A stretch of DNA of 60,330 nt from CAJQQK01 sp963696075 (GCA_963696075.1 CAVOJD010000001.1:1-60330), one strand, 5' to 3'; positions 17,534 to 27,276 are shown, counted from the stretch's first letter. Program-made: numbers and translations. The notes: generated by a model not told the origin, from the sequence alone.

Positions 17534-19885
17534 ATGGCACCAACGACCCATCAATTTGTTCTTGCGGCCATCTGGCGTTGCGCGGTCATCCTTGGACTCG
17601 GTTTGACGACAGGCGGAAATCTCTGGGCACAAGCCGCTCGTGCGAATGTGTTAAGCGTTGCCATCCACGTCTCCTCCGACGGCGATCGCTGCTATGATCC
17701 AGGTCTTGTCGCCGCAGTACGGCATTTCACGCTCCGCTACGCCGAACAGGTGAACGGGTCTGGCGGCATTCACGGTCGCCGACTGCAACCTGTTGTGATG
17801 GATGACTTCGAGTCTGCCGACAAGACCGTGAACAATGTCGCCGCGGCGCTCAAGGATCCGACGATGATCGGCATGCTCGGTGTACCGAGCTCGACCCGGG
17901 GGCGCGCTGTCTTCATGAAGCTCGGCGACGACATACTCGGCGGCGCGATACCCTTCATCACCGAGATGTCGCTGGACGAGATATTCACCGACTACCCGAA
18001 CGTTTTTACGATGGCGAGTTCGGTGCGCAACGAACTCGAAGTGGTTCGCCGCATGATCACGGCGAGCGGCTTCCAGCGGCCGGTTTTCATTGGCGTGGAC
18101 GACGATCTCTATTCCTTCGCGCTCGAGGACGGCATCGCGTCGGGCAGCCCGGCACCAGTTGGCCGCTTCCGTGTACCGGTTCGCAACTATCAGCTCACGG
18201 CCGCGATCAGCCGAGACACCGCCGAGAAAGTGGCCAAATTGAACCCGGACCTGATCGTTCTCTCGATCCATTCGGGTCCGTCGGCGGGATTGCTCAACGA
18301 CTTGAAGCGGCTCGGTGTCGAGGCACCCGTCGTGATCCTTCTCGGGCGGGTTGCGACGGTAGCGCGTAACCTCGACGCCGCCGGCTATGGCGGGGCAATT
18401 ACGGAAATCGCTCGCGAAGGTGTTCCGAACGTCTACTCCGAGCGTTTGCGAGCGCGGATCTGGCGTTCACCCGATGAGCGTTGGGTTTTCGAGGATGTTA
18501 AAAACCCCACTGCGCCCGGCTGGCAAAACGGTCGTTGCATCGAAAGCAACATCGCCGCGCCGCGTCGCATTTACGATCCCGCGAACAGGCGTGCCATCGG
18601 CCGCGGAACACAGTATCGCGACATGCTGGCGCTGATCGCTGAGACGGCGAAGTCGGCGCCGAAGGAATTGGACGTCGCCGCTCTCCGCATGCACATTTCC
18701 GCAAAGCTGCGCAAGTTCATCGAGGGACGGCACGTTCTCAAAGGGCTCTGGCGGGACTGGTCCTTTACAGAGAACCGCACGGCAGCCGGCGATACGCTTC
18801 TGCTCACCAAGCGGCCCGATGACGAAACGATCGTCCTCTCGCCGGTCCAATATCAGCGGATAAACGGCCAACTGCAGCGCACCACGACGCTCTACACTTC
18901 CGTTGATCTGATCCGGCTCTCGCACATCGACACGAACGATCAGAGTTTTGACGCTGAGTTCTATCTGACCATCAAGAGCGCCGATAACCGGCTCTCGATC
19001 GATGACATCGAATTCACCAACGCGTTCCGTTCCCCGACAGGTGACGGAAAGCTACTTAGCCTAAGAGAAATCCATTCAGGCGATGCTCACTCGAACTTTC
19101 CCGAAGGCGTTCGCCTCTACAAGGTCTCCGGCCGGTTCATGTTTGAACCGGAACTCTCGCGCTACCCGTTCGACAAGCAGCGCTTCTCCGTCTCATTTCA
19201 GCCGAAGTCGACCTCGCAGTCGTTCCTCATTCAGCCGCCCGAGGCGACCATGCAGACGGGCGATCACCACATCGACGGCTGGCGGCTGGTCGACAAATAC
19301 GTCGGCTCGGACCAGGACATCATCCCAACGATCGGCCAGTCCGTCTCCGAGCGCCGCATCGTACCGTTCTACAAGTTCAACGCGACCTGGGTCGCCGAGC
19401 GGATGGCCTTCGACTACTACACTCGCGTCATCATCCCGCTCGGTTTCATCCTGCTCGTCACGTACTTTTCCGTGTTTCTGCCGCACGCGCGCTTCGATTC
19501 GACAATGGGCATCCAGGTGACAGCTCTCCTGTCCTCAATCGCGCTCTACCTTGCTCTGCCGAAGGTCGAAACCGACCAGGCAACGCTATCCGATACGATC
19601 TTCATGGTAACCTATGCCGCCGTGAGCATTATGATCGGGCTTTCAATCCTGAAGGACAATCTGTCTACGCACGAAACAGCGGCCGGCACGATGATTGTGG
19701 CGTCGGTTCAGCGCATTCTCTTCCCTGTCGCGGTAATTGCCGCGCTCATGCTCACGCTGATCGACGATCCACTTCTGGTTACCCAGCAGTTGACCGCTCT
19801 TCCCGGACAAATCAGCGATTGGATCGAGGCAGCCCTGAAAGCGGTACGGCAAGCGTTGAGTGCGCATTCTGCGGCGTGCTGTTGA
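17534..19885 (+). CDS. Periplasmic binding protein fused to a pentameric ligand-gated ion channel
   Basis: A 783-residue chimera. After a signal segment (about 8-35), residues 38-400 form a type I periplasmic binding domain of the branched-chain amino-acid receptor kind (SVAIHVSSDGDRCYDPGLVA, NGSGGIHGRRLQPVVMDDFE). Residues about 430-620 are a Cys-loop-receptor extracellular domain, with the prokaryotic signature RYPFDKQRFSVSF at 543-555 (no cysteines) and WRLVDKYVG. Four membrane helices follow: 629-650 (RVIIPLGFILLVTYFSVFLP), 658-677 (pore-lining M2), 684-706 and 725-747. Expected role: a pentameric ion channel in the inner membrane opened by a solute bound in the added domain; ligand and ion selectivity are unknown. 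The ATG at 17534 has no good ribosome-binding site, so the start is tentative. PBP-channel fusions have been noted in surveys of bacterial Cys-loop homologues. Confidence 0.85.
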   Translation: MAPTTHQFVLAAIWRCAVILGLGLTTGGNLWAQAARANVLSVAIHVSSDGDRCYDPGLVAAVRHFTLRYAEQVNGSGGIHGRRLQPVVMDDFESADKTVNNVAAALKDPTMIGMLGVPSSTRGRAVFMKLGDDILGGAIPFITEMSLDEIFTDYPNVFTMASSVRNELEVVRRMITASGFQRPVFIGVDDDLYSFALEDGIASGSPAPVGRFRVPVRNYQLTAAISRDTAEKVAKLNPDLIVLSIHSGPSAGLLNDLKRLGVEAPVVILLGRVATVARNLDAAGYGGAITEIAREGVPNVYSERLRARIWRSPDERWVFEDVKNPTAPGWQNGRCIESNIAAPRRIYDPANRRAIGRGTQYRDMLALIAETAKSAPKELDVAALRMHISAKLRKFIEGRHVLKGLWRDWSFTENRTAAGDTLLLTKRPDDETIVLSPVQYQRINGQLQRTTTLYTSVDLIRLSHIDTNDQSFDAEFYLTIKSADNRLSIDDIEFTNAFRSPTGDGKLLSLREIHSGDAHSNFPEGVRLYKVSGRFMFEPELSRYPFDKQRFSVSFQPKSTSQSFLIQPPEATMQTGDHHIDGWRLVDKYVGSDQDIIPTIGQSVSERRIVPFYKFNATWVAERMAFDYYTRVIIPLGFILLVTYFSVFLPHARFDSTMGIQVTALLSSIALYLALPKVETDQATLSDTIFMVTYAAVSIMIGLSILKDNLSTHETAAGTMIVASVQRILFPVAVIAALMLTLIDDPLLVTQQLTALPGQISDWIEAALKAVRQALSAHSAACC

Positions 19886-20564
19886 GCCCCTTGTAAGCGC
19901 CGACTTTCCACCGGCCATAGGTTGCTCGTTTACAACCACTTTGGGTCACAGGCGAAGAGCTCGTGAGCGGCAGAACGCTTCCGCTGCTCCCTCAGCAGGG
20001 GACTATTACGTCTGTAGTCGGCAAATAGGAACTAGGGCCAGGAAGCGGCATCGCCTACAGTTGGGTTGTTCGCCGCCCGACCGACGCAACATCCCTGCAG
20101 CCGACGTCGGTTGAGGAAGCCAATCGCGTCCAACGTTCGATTGCCCCGAAAGGCGGGCCTTTCATCTGGGGTTCCGAAGGCTTGGCCGCCAAGGCTTCGC
20201 ACTGAGATCGTCATCGCATAGGACAACGCTTAAGGTGATGCCATCCATGATCCCAAGGACGGTCCTGAATAGAGGCGTCCAACGTTAGCTCTTACTAATC
20301 TTTGCCTTCGGGCGATGGGCCGACATCGCCAGTGATCTGGCTTTTCACCGCACGAATGACGCAACATTCAAATGACATATGGTGTCAGTTCGGCCTCGTC
20401 CTGCCCGCTTGCACCCGGCTCAGTCCGCCTCCGGAGGCCCGCAGGTAGAAGTTTTCACCTGATGAACAGCCATAATTTTCGATGCCGATCCCCCGCCTGG
20501 AAGCGCACTCGCCCATCGACCTAGTTCAGCCAGGGCCGAGCGCGGATCAACGCATCCTCCATCG
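19886..20564. other. Intergenic between convergent genes; dispersed repeat only
   Basis: About 680 bases between the channel gene and the adenylate cyclase stop. It holds one copy of the TTAGCTCTTACTAATCTT repeat and two GACGCAACAT blocks (around 20084 and 20359) that recur near 26880. No gene seen. Confidence 0.45.
20285..20302 (+). repeat. Dispersed intergenic repeat, copy 1
   Basis: TTAGCTCTTACTAATCTT preceded by GTCCAACG. It recurs, with small changes, at 22681 and 24271, each time in a gene-free stretch. Confidence 0.5.
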
Positions 20565-22328
20565 TCACTCGGGCAGCCCCGCGACACGCAGCGCCGCGGC
20601 GACGCGATCGAATCCGACGCCATTGGCGACCAGGAACCGCTCATGAAGGTTGGAGACGCGGGTGTCGGGCGCGATGGCGAGGATACGGTCCACGACCTCG
20701 CAGGCATCCGCCGTCCGACCGGCCTCGACCAGACAGAGCGCTAATGTGGTCAGTCCTGGCGTGAAGATCGGATGACTATCCACCGTGCGCCGCGCATGGC
20801 GCAGCGCAGCTTCCGTGTCGCCGGCCGCAAGCCTCGCCACGGCGAGCACGCATTCGGGAATGTGACGCAGCGGGTCCAGCGGGCTCAGCCGTAGCGATCT
20901 CGCCGCGTGCAGCGCGCTTTCCTCGGGCCGTCCGAGGATCATCTCGACCAGTGAACGGCAGGTGTGGGCGAGGGCCGAGTTGGGGGCCAGGTCCAGCGCG
21001 CGAGCGAGCATGGTCATCGCCGCGTCGTGTTGCCCATCGAGAGCGCTCAGCGACATGGCGGCGAAGGCGAGCGAACCCGCGTCATCCGTCCGCGCGGCAG
21101 CGACAGCCTCGGCATGCCGCAGGGCAGCTTTACGGTCCTCCGGATCGCGTCCGCCCCACAGATACCTCTGCTGCCGGCAGAATGCCGCCACACCATGCGC
21201 TTCAGCATACTCTGGATCGATTGCGATCGCCGTGTCTAGCAGAGCAAGCGCATTCGCCCGTGCCTCCGGCGTGAACCGATGCGCTTGATCGAGCGCGCGG
21301 AGGTAGAGATCGTAGGCATCCAGGTTCTCTTGCCGCCTGCGCCTTGCGCGGTCAATCTCGGCCTGTCGCAGCGACGGCTCGACGGCCGAGATGATGCCGG
21401 TAGTGACTTCGTCCTGGAGGTCGAAGATATCATCGAGCGCACCAGTGAATGCCTGACCCCATAGATGCGCGCCGGTTTCGGCGTTGATGAGCTGAGCAGA
21501 TATGCGGACGCTCCCACCCGCCTTGCGGACGCTGCCTTCGACGAGGTAACCGACGGATAGCTCTCGGCCGACACGGCGAACGTCGACTGCTCGACCCTTG
21601 TAGGCGAAGGCGGAGTTGCGCGAGATCACAGTGAGCCAGCGCATACGCGCAAGTCCGGTCGTGATTTCTTCAACCATGCCGTCGGCGAAGTACTCCTGCT
21701 CTGGGTCCGAGCTGAGGCTAGCGAAGGGCAGCACGACGATGGCCGGGCGACGTCGGGCAGCCGCAGGTTCGGCCGGCGCCGGAACAGCAGCCTGCCCTCC
21801 CCCCGAGCGCCAGGCCCAGACCCGGACTGGCCGGTCGATGTTCTTTACGCTGCGCTCACCGAGGTCTTCGAAGGCAAGGTCGATCCGATCGCGCACCTGT
21901 TCGTGGACAGCACCTGAGATGCAGAGCCCTCCGGGCTCGGCGAGGCCTTCCAGCCGTGCGGCGAGGTTCACGCCGTCACCCTGCAGGTCATCGCCGTCGA
22001 CAATCACGTCGCCGAGATGCAGCCCGATGCGTAGCGACAAGGGCATTTCGTCGCCGCTCTTCCCGACGCCGTCCGCCAGGGCGCACTGGATATCGACGGC
22101 CACCCGAGCCGCGTCGACAACGCTCGGGAACTCGGCGAGGAGACCGTCACCCATTAGCTTGAAGATGCGCCCCCCGCCCGCCGCGATCCTCGGCGCGACG
22201 ACCTCACGCCTCAGCTTCGTCACGGCTGCGAGCGTTCCTTCCTCATCCGCGCGCATCAAGCGAGAGTATCCTACGACATCGGCCGCGAGAATGGTGGCGA
22301 GCCGACGCCGGACGTTTTCAGGGGCCAT
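20565..22328 (-). CDS. Class III adenylate/guanylate cyclase with TolB-like and TPR regions
   Basis: A 587-residue soluble signalling protein. The N-terminal cyclase domain (about 8-180) has both metal Asp sites, D17 in ATILAADVVGYSRLM and D61 in FKLMGDGLLAEFPS. A central region (about 200-320; PAIVVLPFASLSSDPEQEYF, then ADGMVEEITTGLARM and YLVEGSVRKAGGSVRISAQL) is the TolB-like domain usual in rhizobial cyclases. The C-terminal half is TPR helices (ALLDTAIAIDPEYAEAHGVA and later repeats). It would make cAMP from ATP in response to an unknown cue. The start at 22328 (MAPENVRRRL) has GGAG upstream; the frame also opens at 22343. Such multi-copy cyclases are typical of Bradyrhizobiaceae and Rhizobiaceae. 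Confidence 0.88.
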   Translation of the reverse strand: MAPENVRRRLATILAADVVGYSRLMRADEEGTLAAVTKLRREVVAPRIAAGGGRIFKLMGDGLLAEFPSVVDAARVAVDIQCALADGVGKSGDEMPLSLRIGLHLGDVIVDGDDLQGDGVNLAARLEGLAEPGGLCISGAVHEQVRDRIDLAFEDLGERSVKNIDRPVRVWAWRSGGGQAAVPAPAEPAAARRRPAIVVLPFASLSSDPEQEYFADGMVEEITTGLARMRWLTVISRNSAFAYKGRAVDVRRVGRELSVGYLVEGSVRKAGGSVRISAQLINAETGAHLWGQAFTGALDDIFDLQDEVTTGIISAVEPSLRQAEIDRARRRRQENLDAYDLYLRALDQAHRFTPEARANALALLDTAIAIDPEYAEAHGVAAFCRQQRYLWGGRDPEDRKAALRHAEAVAAARTDDAGSLAFAAMSLSALDGQHDAAMTMLARALDLAPNSALAHTCRSLVEMILGRPEESALHAARSLRLSPLDPLRHIPECVLAVARLAAGDTEAALRHARRTVDSHPIFTPGLTTLALCLVEAGRTADACEVVDRILAIAPDTRVSNLHERFLVANGVGFDRVAAALRVAGLPE

Positions 22329-22968
22329 GGAAACCCGCTCCATAACCGGGATGGATGAATTCGCCAGTGAGGCTTGTCGATGGCCTAGAGATCCTGACGA
22401 TGTTGCGCACCCGACGGTAACCGTCGATCGACTCGTTTGAGCGGTCGAGAAGTGCAGACATGTCCGGCCTCAAGGCGTGTGTCATTCGGCGCTCAGTCGG
22501 CTGCGGGGCGCGACTTGGAGCAAAGGTTCATCCGCTCGGCAAAGTGGACCTCAAAGAGGACGACAGAACTGACTGACCCTGCCACGCTTCAGCAGATTAT
22601 AATAAATTCCCATCGGTTTTTTGTCGCCGGTTATGTTCACGTGTCCCTAGGACTGCATTTCAACCGCTGATCGTCCAAAGTTAGCTCTTGCTAATCTTCC
22701 GTAGTGGGGCGATAGGTTTCATCTTGCTGGTGAGCACATCATGGCAGAAGATGCCCCTCACAGCGGACCCGATGCCCTCGGACGGAGGTCAGAACATGCG
22801 GGCCAATCCCGACCAGTGCCGCTATAGTCGAATGGTTTCGGCGCAGGGCAGCGCCAGCTGATAGGTCGTGAATGGTCATGCAATGATGGGGCTGAGGTCG
22901 ACAACTCTCAGTTTGGAGAGCGGGCCTTGGATCTGTTCCGGCATTGTGAGCCCTCGACAGCGGTCGGT
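22329..22968. other. Intergenic, dispersed repeat only
   Basis: About 640 bases between the cyclase start and the membrane protein stop, presumably with the cyclase promoter. One dispersed repeat copy lies at 22681. No gene seen. Confidence 0.45.
22681..22698 (+). repeat. Dispersed intergenic repeat, copy 2
   Basis: TTAGCTCTTGCTAATCTT preceded by CGTCCAAAG; differs from copy 1 by one base within the core. Confidence 0.5.
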
Positions 22969-23655
22969 CTAAAACACCTTCGAAAGCGTGATGCCAAGTA
23001 TTGTGACGGGCAATGCTGCGACGCAGACGGCGATGAAGAAGTGGCTCCAGGAAAACAGCCGGCTTATACCGGCCAACAGCGAGATGCCGCCACCGCCGCC
23101 CAGCAGGGCGTTGCCCGGGAGGTTCAGCATCAGTGCAATCGCGATGTAGCGGTATTTCAGCAACGTCGGCACCCAGGTCGCTGGTGCGCTCTCGACCAGT
23201 AGTTCAAGACGTTCCTGCTGCTTCAGTCCGTTCATGCGCTGGACGAGCTTTTCGGTGCCCACGAGCCCGAACTTCGCAAGCACCCTGCAGAGCAGCCCTG
23301 TTGGAACCAAGCGGCCGATGGCAAATGCAATCATGAAGGCGATGATCGTCGCGACGTATATCTGAAGGGCTACCGAGGCGCCGAAGACCGCCAGCATGGC
23401 CATGCTGATTTCGATACCTGGGACAAACGGGATCGCGAGCAGGACCGTGTAGAGCCCGAGCCCGATCCATACCGCTTTTGAGTTGATCACAAGACCGGTC
23501 GTGTCGCCTTCGTAGCCAAGCCAAGCGATCAATTTCTCGCCACCCCAGAAGCCGAGAACCAGTACCGCGCCGTACATTATTGCAAGTGGGATTAGCCGCG
23601 CCCACATGCGTCGGCTGCGCTTCTCGCTTGCCCCTTCACTGCTTGCTGAACTCAT
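22969..23655 (-). CDS. Polytopic membrane protein, possibly VTT/DedA-like
   Basis: A 228-residue inner-membrane protein with about five hydrophobic segments (LIPLAIMYGAVLVLGFWGG, VWIGLGLYTVLLAIPFVPGI, SVALQIYVATIIAFMIAFAI, IALMLNLPGNALLGGGGGIS and FFIAVCVAALPVTILGITLS). The FVPGIEISMAMLAVFG and NLPGNALLGGGGG segments resemble the two re-entrant motifs of VTT/DedA-type proteins, which suggests a lipid or small-solute role, but the match is partial. The N-terminus is Ser/Arg-rich and cytoplasmic. It stands alone in its region. Confidence 0.5.
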   Translation of the reverse strand: MSSASSEGASEKRSRRMWARLIPLAIMYGAVLVLGFWGGEKLIAWLGYEGDTTGLVINSKAVWIGLGLYTVLLAIPFVPGIEISMAMLAVFGASVALQIYVATIIAFMIAFAIGRLVPTGLLCRVLAKFGLVGTEKLVQRMNGLKQQERLELLVESAPATWVPTLLKYRYIAIALMLNLPGNALLGGGGGISLLAGISRLFSWSHFFIAVCVAALPVTILGITLSKVF

Positions 23656-24407
23656 GAATGCCGACGTTTTTTGCGGGTCCCATCACCTAGCTTGTTGGGC
23701 TGCAAGATCTACGAAATCGCCAGGCTCCGTGCAACCAAGCTCGTGACCTTGAGTGCGACGGCGCATCATTTCGCGACCTCGTTCAGCGATTCAAACCGGC
23801 CTCAAGCACCACCATGACCAGCGTCCACACTGGTGTGGAGCAGGATGTCAGTTGCGGCAATGCTGTATTCGAGTAGACAGCGACCGATTCTGCCGGCTCC
23901 CAGTGGATATAGCGCCTATCGTGCGATGCAAAATGGGGACCTTCGCGATGACCGGAGTGGGTCATAACTCCCCGTCAAGCTGTCATGCCAGCCTGGATCG
24001 GTCCAGCCCAGAAAACGGACTTCAATGCAAAATTCATGTGCGGCGCAGCAATTTGACCGTCAATTCGGATACGCTTACGTGTTCCAAAAAGCACGCCCCA
24101 TCTGACCATCTTCGTTGGTCATATTCCGGACTTGGCCCCAAGCCGAAGAACACTGACTTTCCGCTGCTGAAGGTGCTGCGGACCCCGCGCACCATCGGCG
24201 GTGCACACGTCCTGGCAGCTTCGGGAAGGTCGGAAGTTCTCCGCATCTCGACCGTTCGAAGCACCCAAAGTCAGCTCTCACTAATCTTCGGCGAGTGGCT
24301 TTCACGTCGCTCTGCGCAATGGGGATTTACCGTAGTAGGTGGGGTCGACACCGCAACCGTACATCACCCCTCACGGTGACTTTTCCCTGAAAACAAAGGA
24401 GGAAGTC
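23656..24407. other. Intergenic with dispersed repeats, no gene
   Basis: About 750 bases. From 24156 it carries a degenerate repeat (TTTCCGCTGCTGAAGGTGC) also seen near 2814, 26945 and 41163, and at 24271 a copy of the TTAGCTCT-type repeat. No gene is supported. Confidence 0.45.
24271..24288 (+). repeat. Dispersed intergenic repeat, copy 3
   Basis: TCAGCTCTCACTAATCTT preceded by CACCCAAAG; three or fewer changes from the other copies at 20285 and 22681. Confidence 0.45.
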
Positions 24408-25043
24408 ATGACTGAGAGTGTGAGTGCGACCTATCCGAAAACCAACCGGGAACCTTGGAACAAGGGCAAACTGATCGGGCCGAAGCCCCCGTTGCGACCG
24501 AAGGATGTTTGGGCCATTCGGACCAAGCTCCAGTTGGAGCGTCGAGCTCGGGATCTCGCCCTGTTCAACCTCGCGATTGACAGCAAGCTTCGCGGTTGCG
24601 ATGTCGTTGCTTTGCGCGTTGAAGACGTTGCGCCGCGTGGCTATGCGCTCGACCGTGCTATCGTTCGGCAGCGCAAAACCGGTCGTCCGGTCAAATTTGA
24701 ACTCACGGAGCAGACGCGCGAGGCCGTCGACCAATACCTGCGAGAGACCAGTCGCAAGCCCGACCAGTGGCTGTTTGCTGGGCGTGGCGAACCGGCCCGG
24801 CATCTCACCACTAGACAGTACGCCCGCCTTCTGAGCGAATGGCTCGAAAGCGTCGGCCTTGATCCTACGATATATGGCACGCACTCGCTGCGACGGACCA
24901 AGGCGACGCTGATCTATAAGCGCACAGGCAATCTGCGGGCTGTTCAACTGCTCCTCGGTCACATCAAGATCAAGAGCACGGTGCGTTATCTTGGTGTCGA
25001 GGTCGATGACGCGCTTGAGATTGCCGAGCAAGTTGATGTGTGA
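24408..25043 (+). CDS. Tyrosine recombinase lacking an arm domain
   Basis: A 211-residue tyrosine recombinase that is almost only a catalytic domain. Conserved residues: R62 (SKLRGCDVVALR), K90 (RQRKTGRP), H159 and R162 (YGTHSLRRTKATLIY), H185 (LLGHIKIKST) and the nucleophile Y194 (VRYLGV). The N-terminal 40 residues (EPWNKGKLIGPKPPLRPKDV) are basic and do not form the usual core-binding domain. The start at 24408 follows a near-perfect AAAGGAGG. Proteins of this short type recur on alphaproteobacterial plasmids; what they recombine is unclear. The next gene, 53 bases downstream, may be linked to it. Confidence 0.82.
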   Translation: MTESVSATYPKTNREPWNKGKLIGPKPPLRPKDVWAIRTKLQLERRARDLALFNLAIDSKLRGCDVVALRVEDVAPRGYALDRAIVRQRKTGRPVKFELTEQTREAVDQYLRETSRKPDQWLFAGRGEPARHLTTRQYARLLSEWLESVGLDPTIYGTHSLRRTKATLIYKRTGNLRAVQLLLGHIKIKSTVRYLGVEVDDALEIAEQVDV

Positions 25044-25096
25044 GGAACCTCGGGCAGAGCGCGCGATGTGCTCTGCCCACCAACGTAGAGGTTACG

Positions 25097-25630
25097 ATGG
25101 CGCCACCTCCAAAACGATCGAAATATTACGTCCGGGTCGCACGCCCACGCATTGAGACGACGGTCGTTGAGGTCGAGGCGGTGGACGACGCAGAGGCCGA
25201 GCAAAGGGCCGTCGAGGAGGCGATGCAGTTGTCGGAGACGGCTTGGGCCATCGAGCCCTTCGACATTGGCTCTTATCGTCCTCACGTCGACACAATGGTC
25301 TCGGGCGACGACTCTGATCCTCCGGTCGAGCTGGATCGTGATCAAGCGACGGAACTCCTCGCCGAAACCGCGACGCACTACTTGCTGCTCCGGGCCGACT
25401 GTGACGGGGGTGAAGGAGAGGTCGTGGTACAGCCTTGGTTCGTCGTCGACGACCCTGATTTGCTCGCGTCTGATCTCACCCGGGACTGGCTTCGCTCACT
25501 CGAGCAACTCCGGCTGACTTATATGTCGGAACGACTGGACGACCTCGCGTCTGGCGAGACGCCAAAGCCTTCGGATCGCATCCTGTTCGAGACATCCACC
25601 CGACGGAAGCGGCGAGACAAGCCACGTTGA
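25097..25630 (+). CDS. Hypothetical acidic protein (177 aa)
   Basis: A 177-residue soluble protein with a basic, aromatic N-terminus (MAPPPKRSKYYVRVARPRIE) followed by a strongly acidic stretch (TTVVEVEAVDDAEAEQRAVE) and a basic end (RRKRRDKPR). AGAGG precedes the chosen start; the longer frame from 25040 runs through the upstream spacer. It follows the arm-less tyrosine recombinase by 53 bases in the same direction and may share its transcript. I recognise no family. Confidence 0.55.
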   Translation: MAPPPKRSKYYVRVARPRIETTVVEVEAVDDAEAEQRAVEEAMQLSETAWAIEPFDIGSYRPHVDTMVSGDDSDPPVELDRDQATELLAETATHYLLLRADCDGGEGEVVVQPWFVVDDPDLLASDLTRDWLRSLEQLRLTYMSERLDDLASGETPKPSDRILFETSTRRKRRDKPR

Positions 25631-25826
25631 ACCCTCACGGTCTGGCCGCTGAAGTCCCGGGGGCGCCAGTTACCCCAAAGCGACGCCGTGACCTGAGTGC
25701 GGGTCTTCAGCTAAAGACGTCGGGGCAGGGGCGCCCAAGAAAGCAGCCGAGTCTTGCGGTTTGACAGCTCCTCAAAAGGATTGGCGAAGTTCCGGCCGAC
25801 GAAGTCTGCCATTTATGATGCACGCC

Positions 25827-26534
25827 TTAGTGCAGCATGCTGCGATTGCCGCAGCACTTCTTGAACTTTTTGCCTGACCCGCACGGGCAGGGCTCATTTC
25901 GGCCCGTCTTGGGCCGATCTCTGACGAACGTCGTCGATGCATAGCTGTATTGGTTCCGCTGCTTCAGAAAGTGCCGATGAAGCCACATGACGCCGGCTGC
26001 GGCGGCGACCAAAAGATCATTGCGCTTCGTCGCATCTATCTCGGTCTTGAACGGTCGTATCTCTGGATCCGGGTGGTTCTCATATGCGAGAGCCATGATG
26101 GGAACCAGTGGACCGCCTATTTCCTCATCTTCGAAAAGTTCAGCCCAGATCGAATGGCGCAAGTGTGTACCCTTGAGGAAACCTTTCGCCCAGTCTGTCC
26201 CTCGTACGTCGCCCTTGATGTCTTCGAGTAATAGCGGAAGGTACACCTCCTCCTGATCCAGCTGCTGGTTCACGTGGTTCCACTGACGGCTCGTGAGTTC
26301 GGTGAACCGGCGGGCTTCGTCCATGTTCTCGACGACCAGGTCGCCGTCTAGGGTGGCACCGGATTGAATGACCCGCAAATATTCGCTTGGCATTACGAGG
26401 TCCGGACAGCAGGCCAACGCAGCGAAGAAGCCATCCAGGGCTTCAGCGTTCGGAATGTCACCGCCTTTCACGCGATCGAGAAAGGCGTTCAGCTCACCGA
26501 TTTCCGCGTCCGACAACTCCACGCTCAGGTTCAT
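25827..26534 (-). CDS. YecA/UPF0149 family protein with SEC-C motif
   Basis: A protein of about 235 residues. The body is a UPF0149/YecA-type helical domain (LSDAEIGELNAFLDRV, AEALDGFFAALACCPDLVMP), and the C-terminus is a SEC-C zinc-binding motif (GRNEPCPCGSGKKFKKCCGN) like that at the end of SecA. In known YecA proteins the motif binds metal and contacts ribosomes or SecA-related partners; here the partner is unknown. The start at 26534 (MNLSVELSD) is a guess by family form; the frame is open to 26612 and neither has a strong ribosome-binding site. Confidence 0.75.
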   Translation of the reverse strand: MNLSVELSDAEIGELNAFLDRVKGGDIPNAEALDGFFAALACCPDLVMPSEYLRVIQSGATLDGDLVVENMDEARRFTELTSRQWNHVNQQLDQEEVYLPLLLEDIKGDVRGTDWAKGFLKGTHLRHSIWAELFEDEEIGGPLVPIMALAYENHPDPEIRPFKTEIDATKRNDLLVAAAAGVMWLHRHFLKQRNQYSYASTTFVRDRPKTGRNEPCPCGSGKKFKKCCGNRSMLH

Positions 26535-27168
26535 GGCACTGGCTCGGCTGTAATCGACCGTCAGTCGAGTCGTACCATCGCGCTCTGACAAGCGGAATGC
26601 CAAACTGATCATTCACAAACATACCATCAAGAATCCCGTGAACACCCGGAAGTGGCCGTGTACCGGTTAGTACCTGTTACGTCGAGGCCGTTGCCGAGCC
26701 GCGACGGCGGACATTGCCTGCAAATTTTGGGACAGCAGAGGGGCAAACAGTAACATTGCCCGGCGACCAGACAGCGTCAGCTTTCCCACCGGCAGCCGAA
26801 ATCGCCCAGTGCTGAGTGTTCGTCGCCGTCGGGCGACCTGCCGAGATCGCCAACGATCTGGCGGCTCAACGCCCGATCGACGCAACATCCCAGAAGCCGT
26901 CGTCGGGTATTCCGTCGTTGACCCGCCCGCCAGGACGGCCGACGATGTCCGCTGCTAGGTGTGCTTCGACATTCACCAACACCGTCAGATGGGGAGCTTG
27001 CAGTCCGTGGCGTTCGCTCAAGCTTGACCGATAACGGCTGCTCCCTGGTAGCCGACAATCAGCGCACGACGCGAATGATGTGGTGGACGACGCCCGCTCC
27101 CGGCATCACCCAGCAATGGGGTGCCATAGAGTGATCGTTGCAAACAAATCACCTGAGGGGTCGTCCAA
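26535..27168. other. Intergenic with degenerate repeats, no gene
   Basis: Holds GACGCAACATCCC (around 26880) and an ATGTCCGCTGC block at 26945, both of which recur in other gaps of the window. The last 90 bases are probably the left flank of an IS110-type element. Confidence 0.4.
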
Positions 27169-27273
27169 ATGAATGTTAGCAACATCGGCATCGATCTGGC
27201 CAAGAACGTCTTCCAAGTCCACGGCGTCGATGACGGCTCACGAAACTGCCTTACGTTCGAGCCGGTTACCTGA
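27169..27273 (+). pseudogene. IS110-family transposase, N-terminal fragment
   Basis: A 34-codon remnant reading MNVSNIGIDLAKNVFQVHGV then DDGSRNCLTFEPVT and a stop. MxVxxIGIDLAKNVFQVHG is the standard IS110/IS1111 transposase start, with the first DEDD Asp. The rest of the gene is replaced by an IS3 relic directly after the stop. Confidence 0.65.
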
Positions 27274-27276
27274 CTG

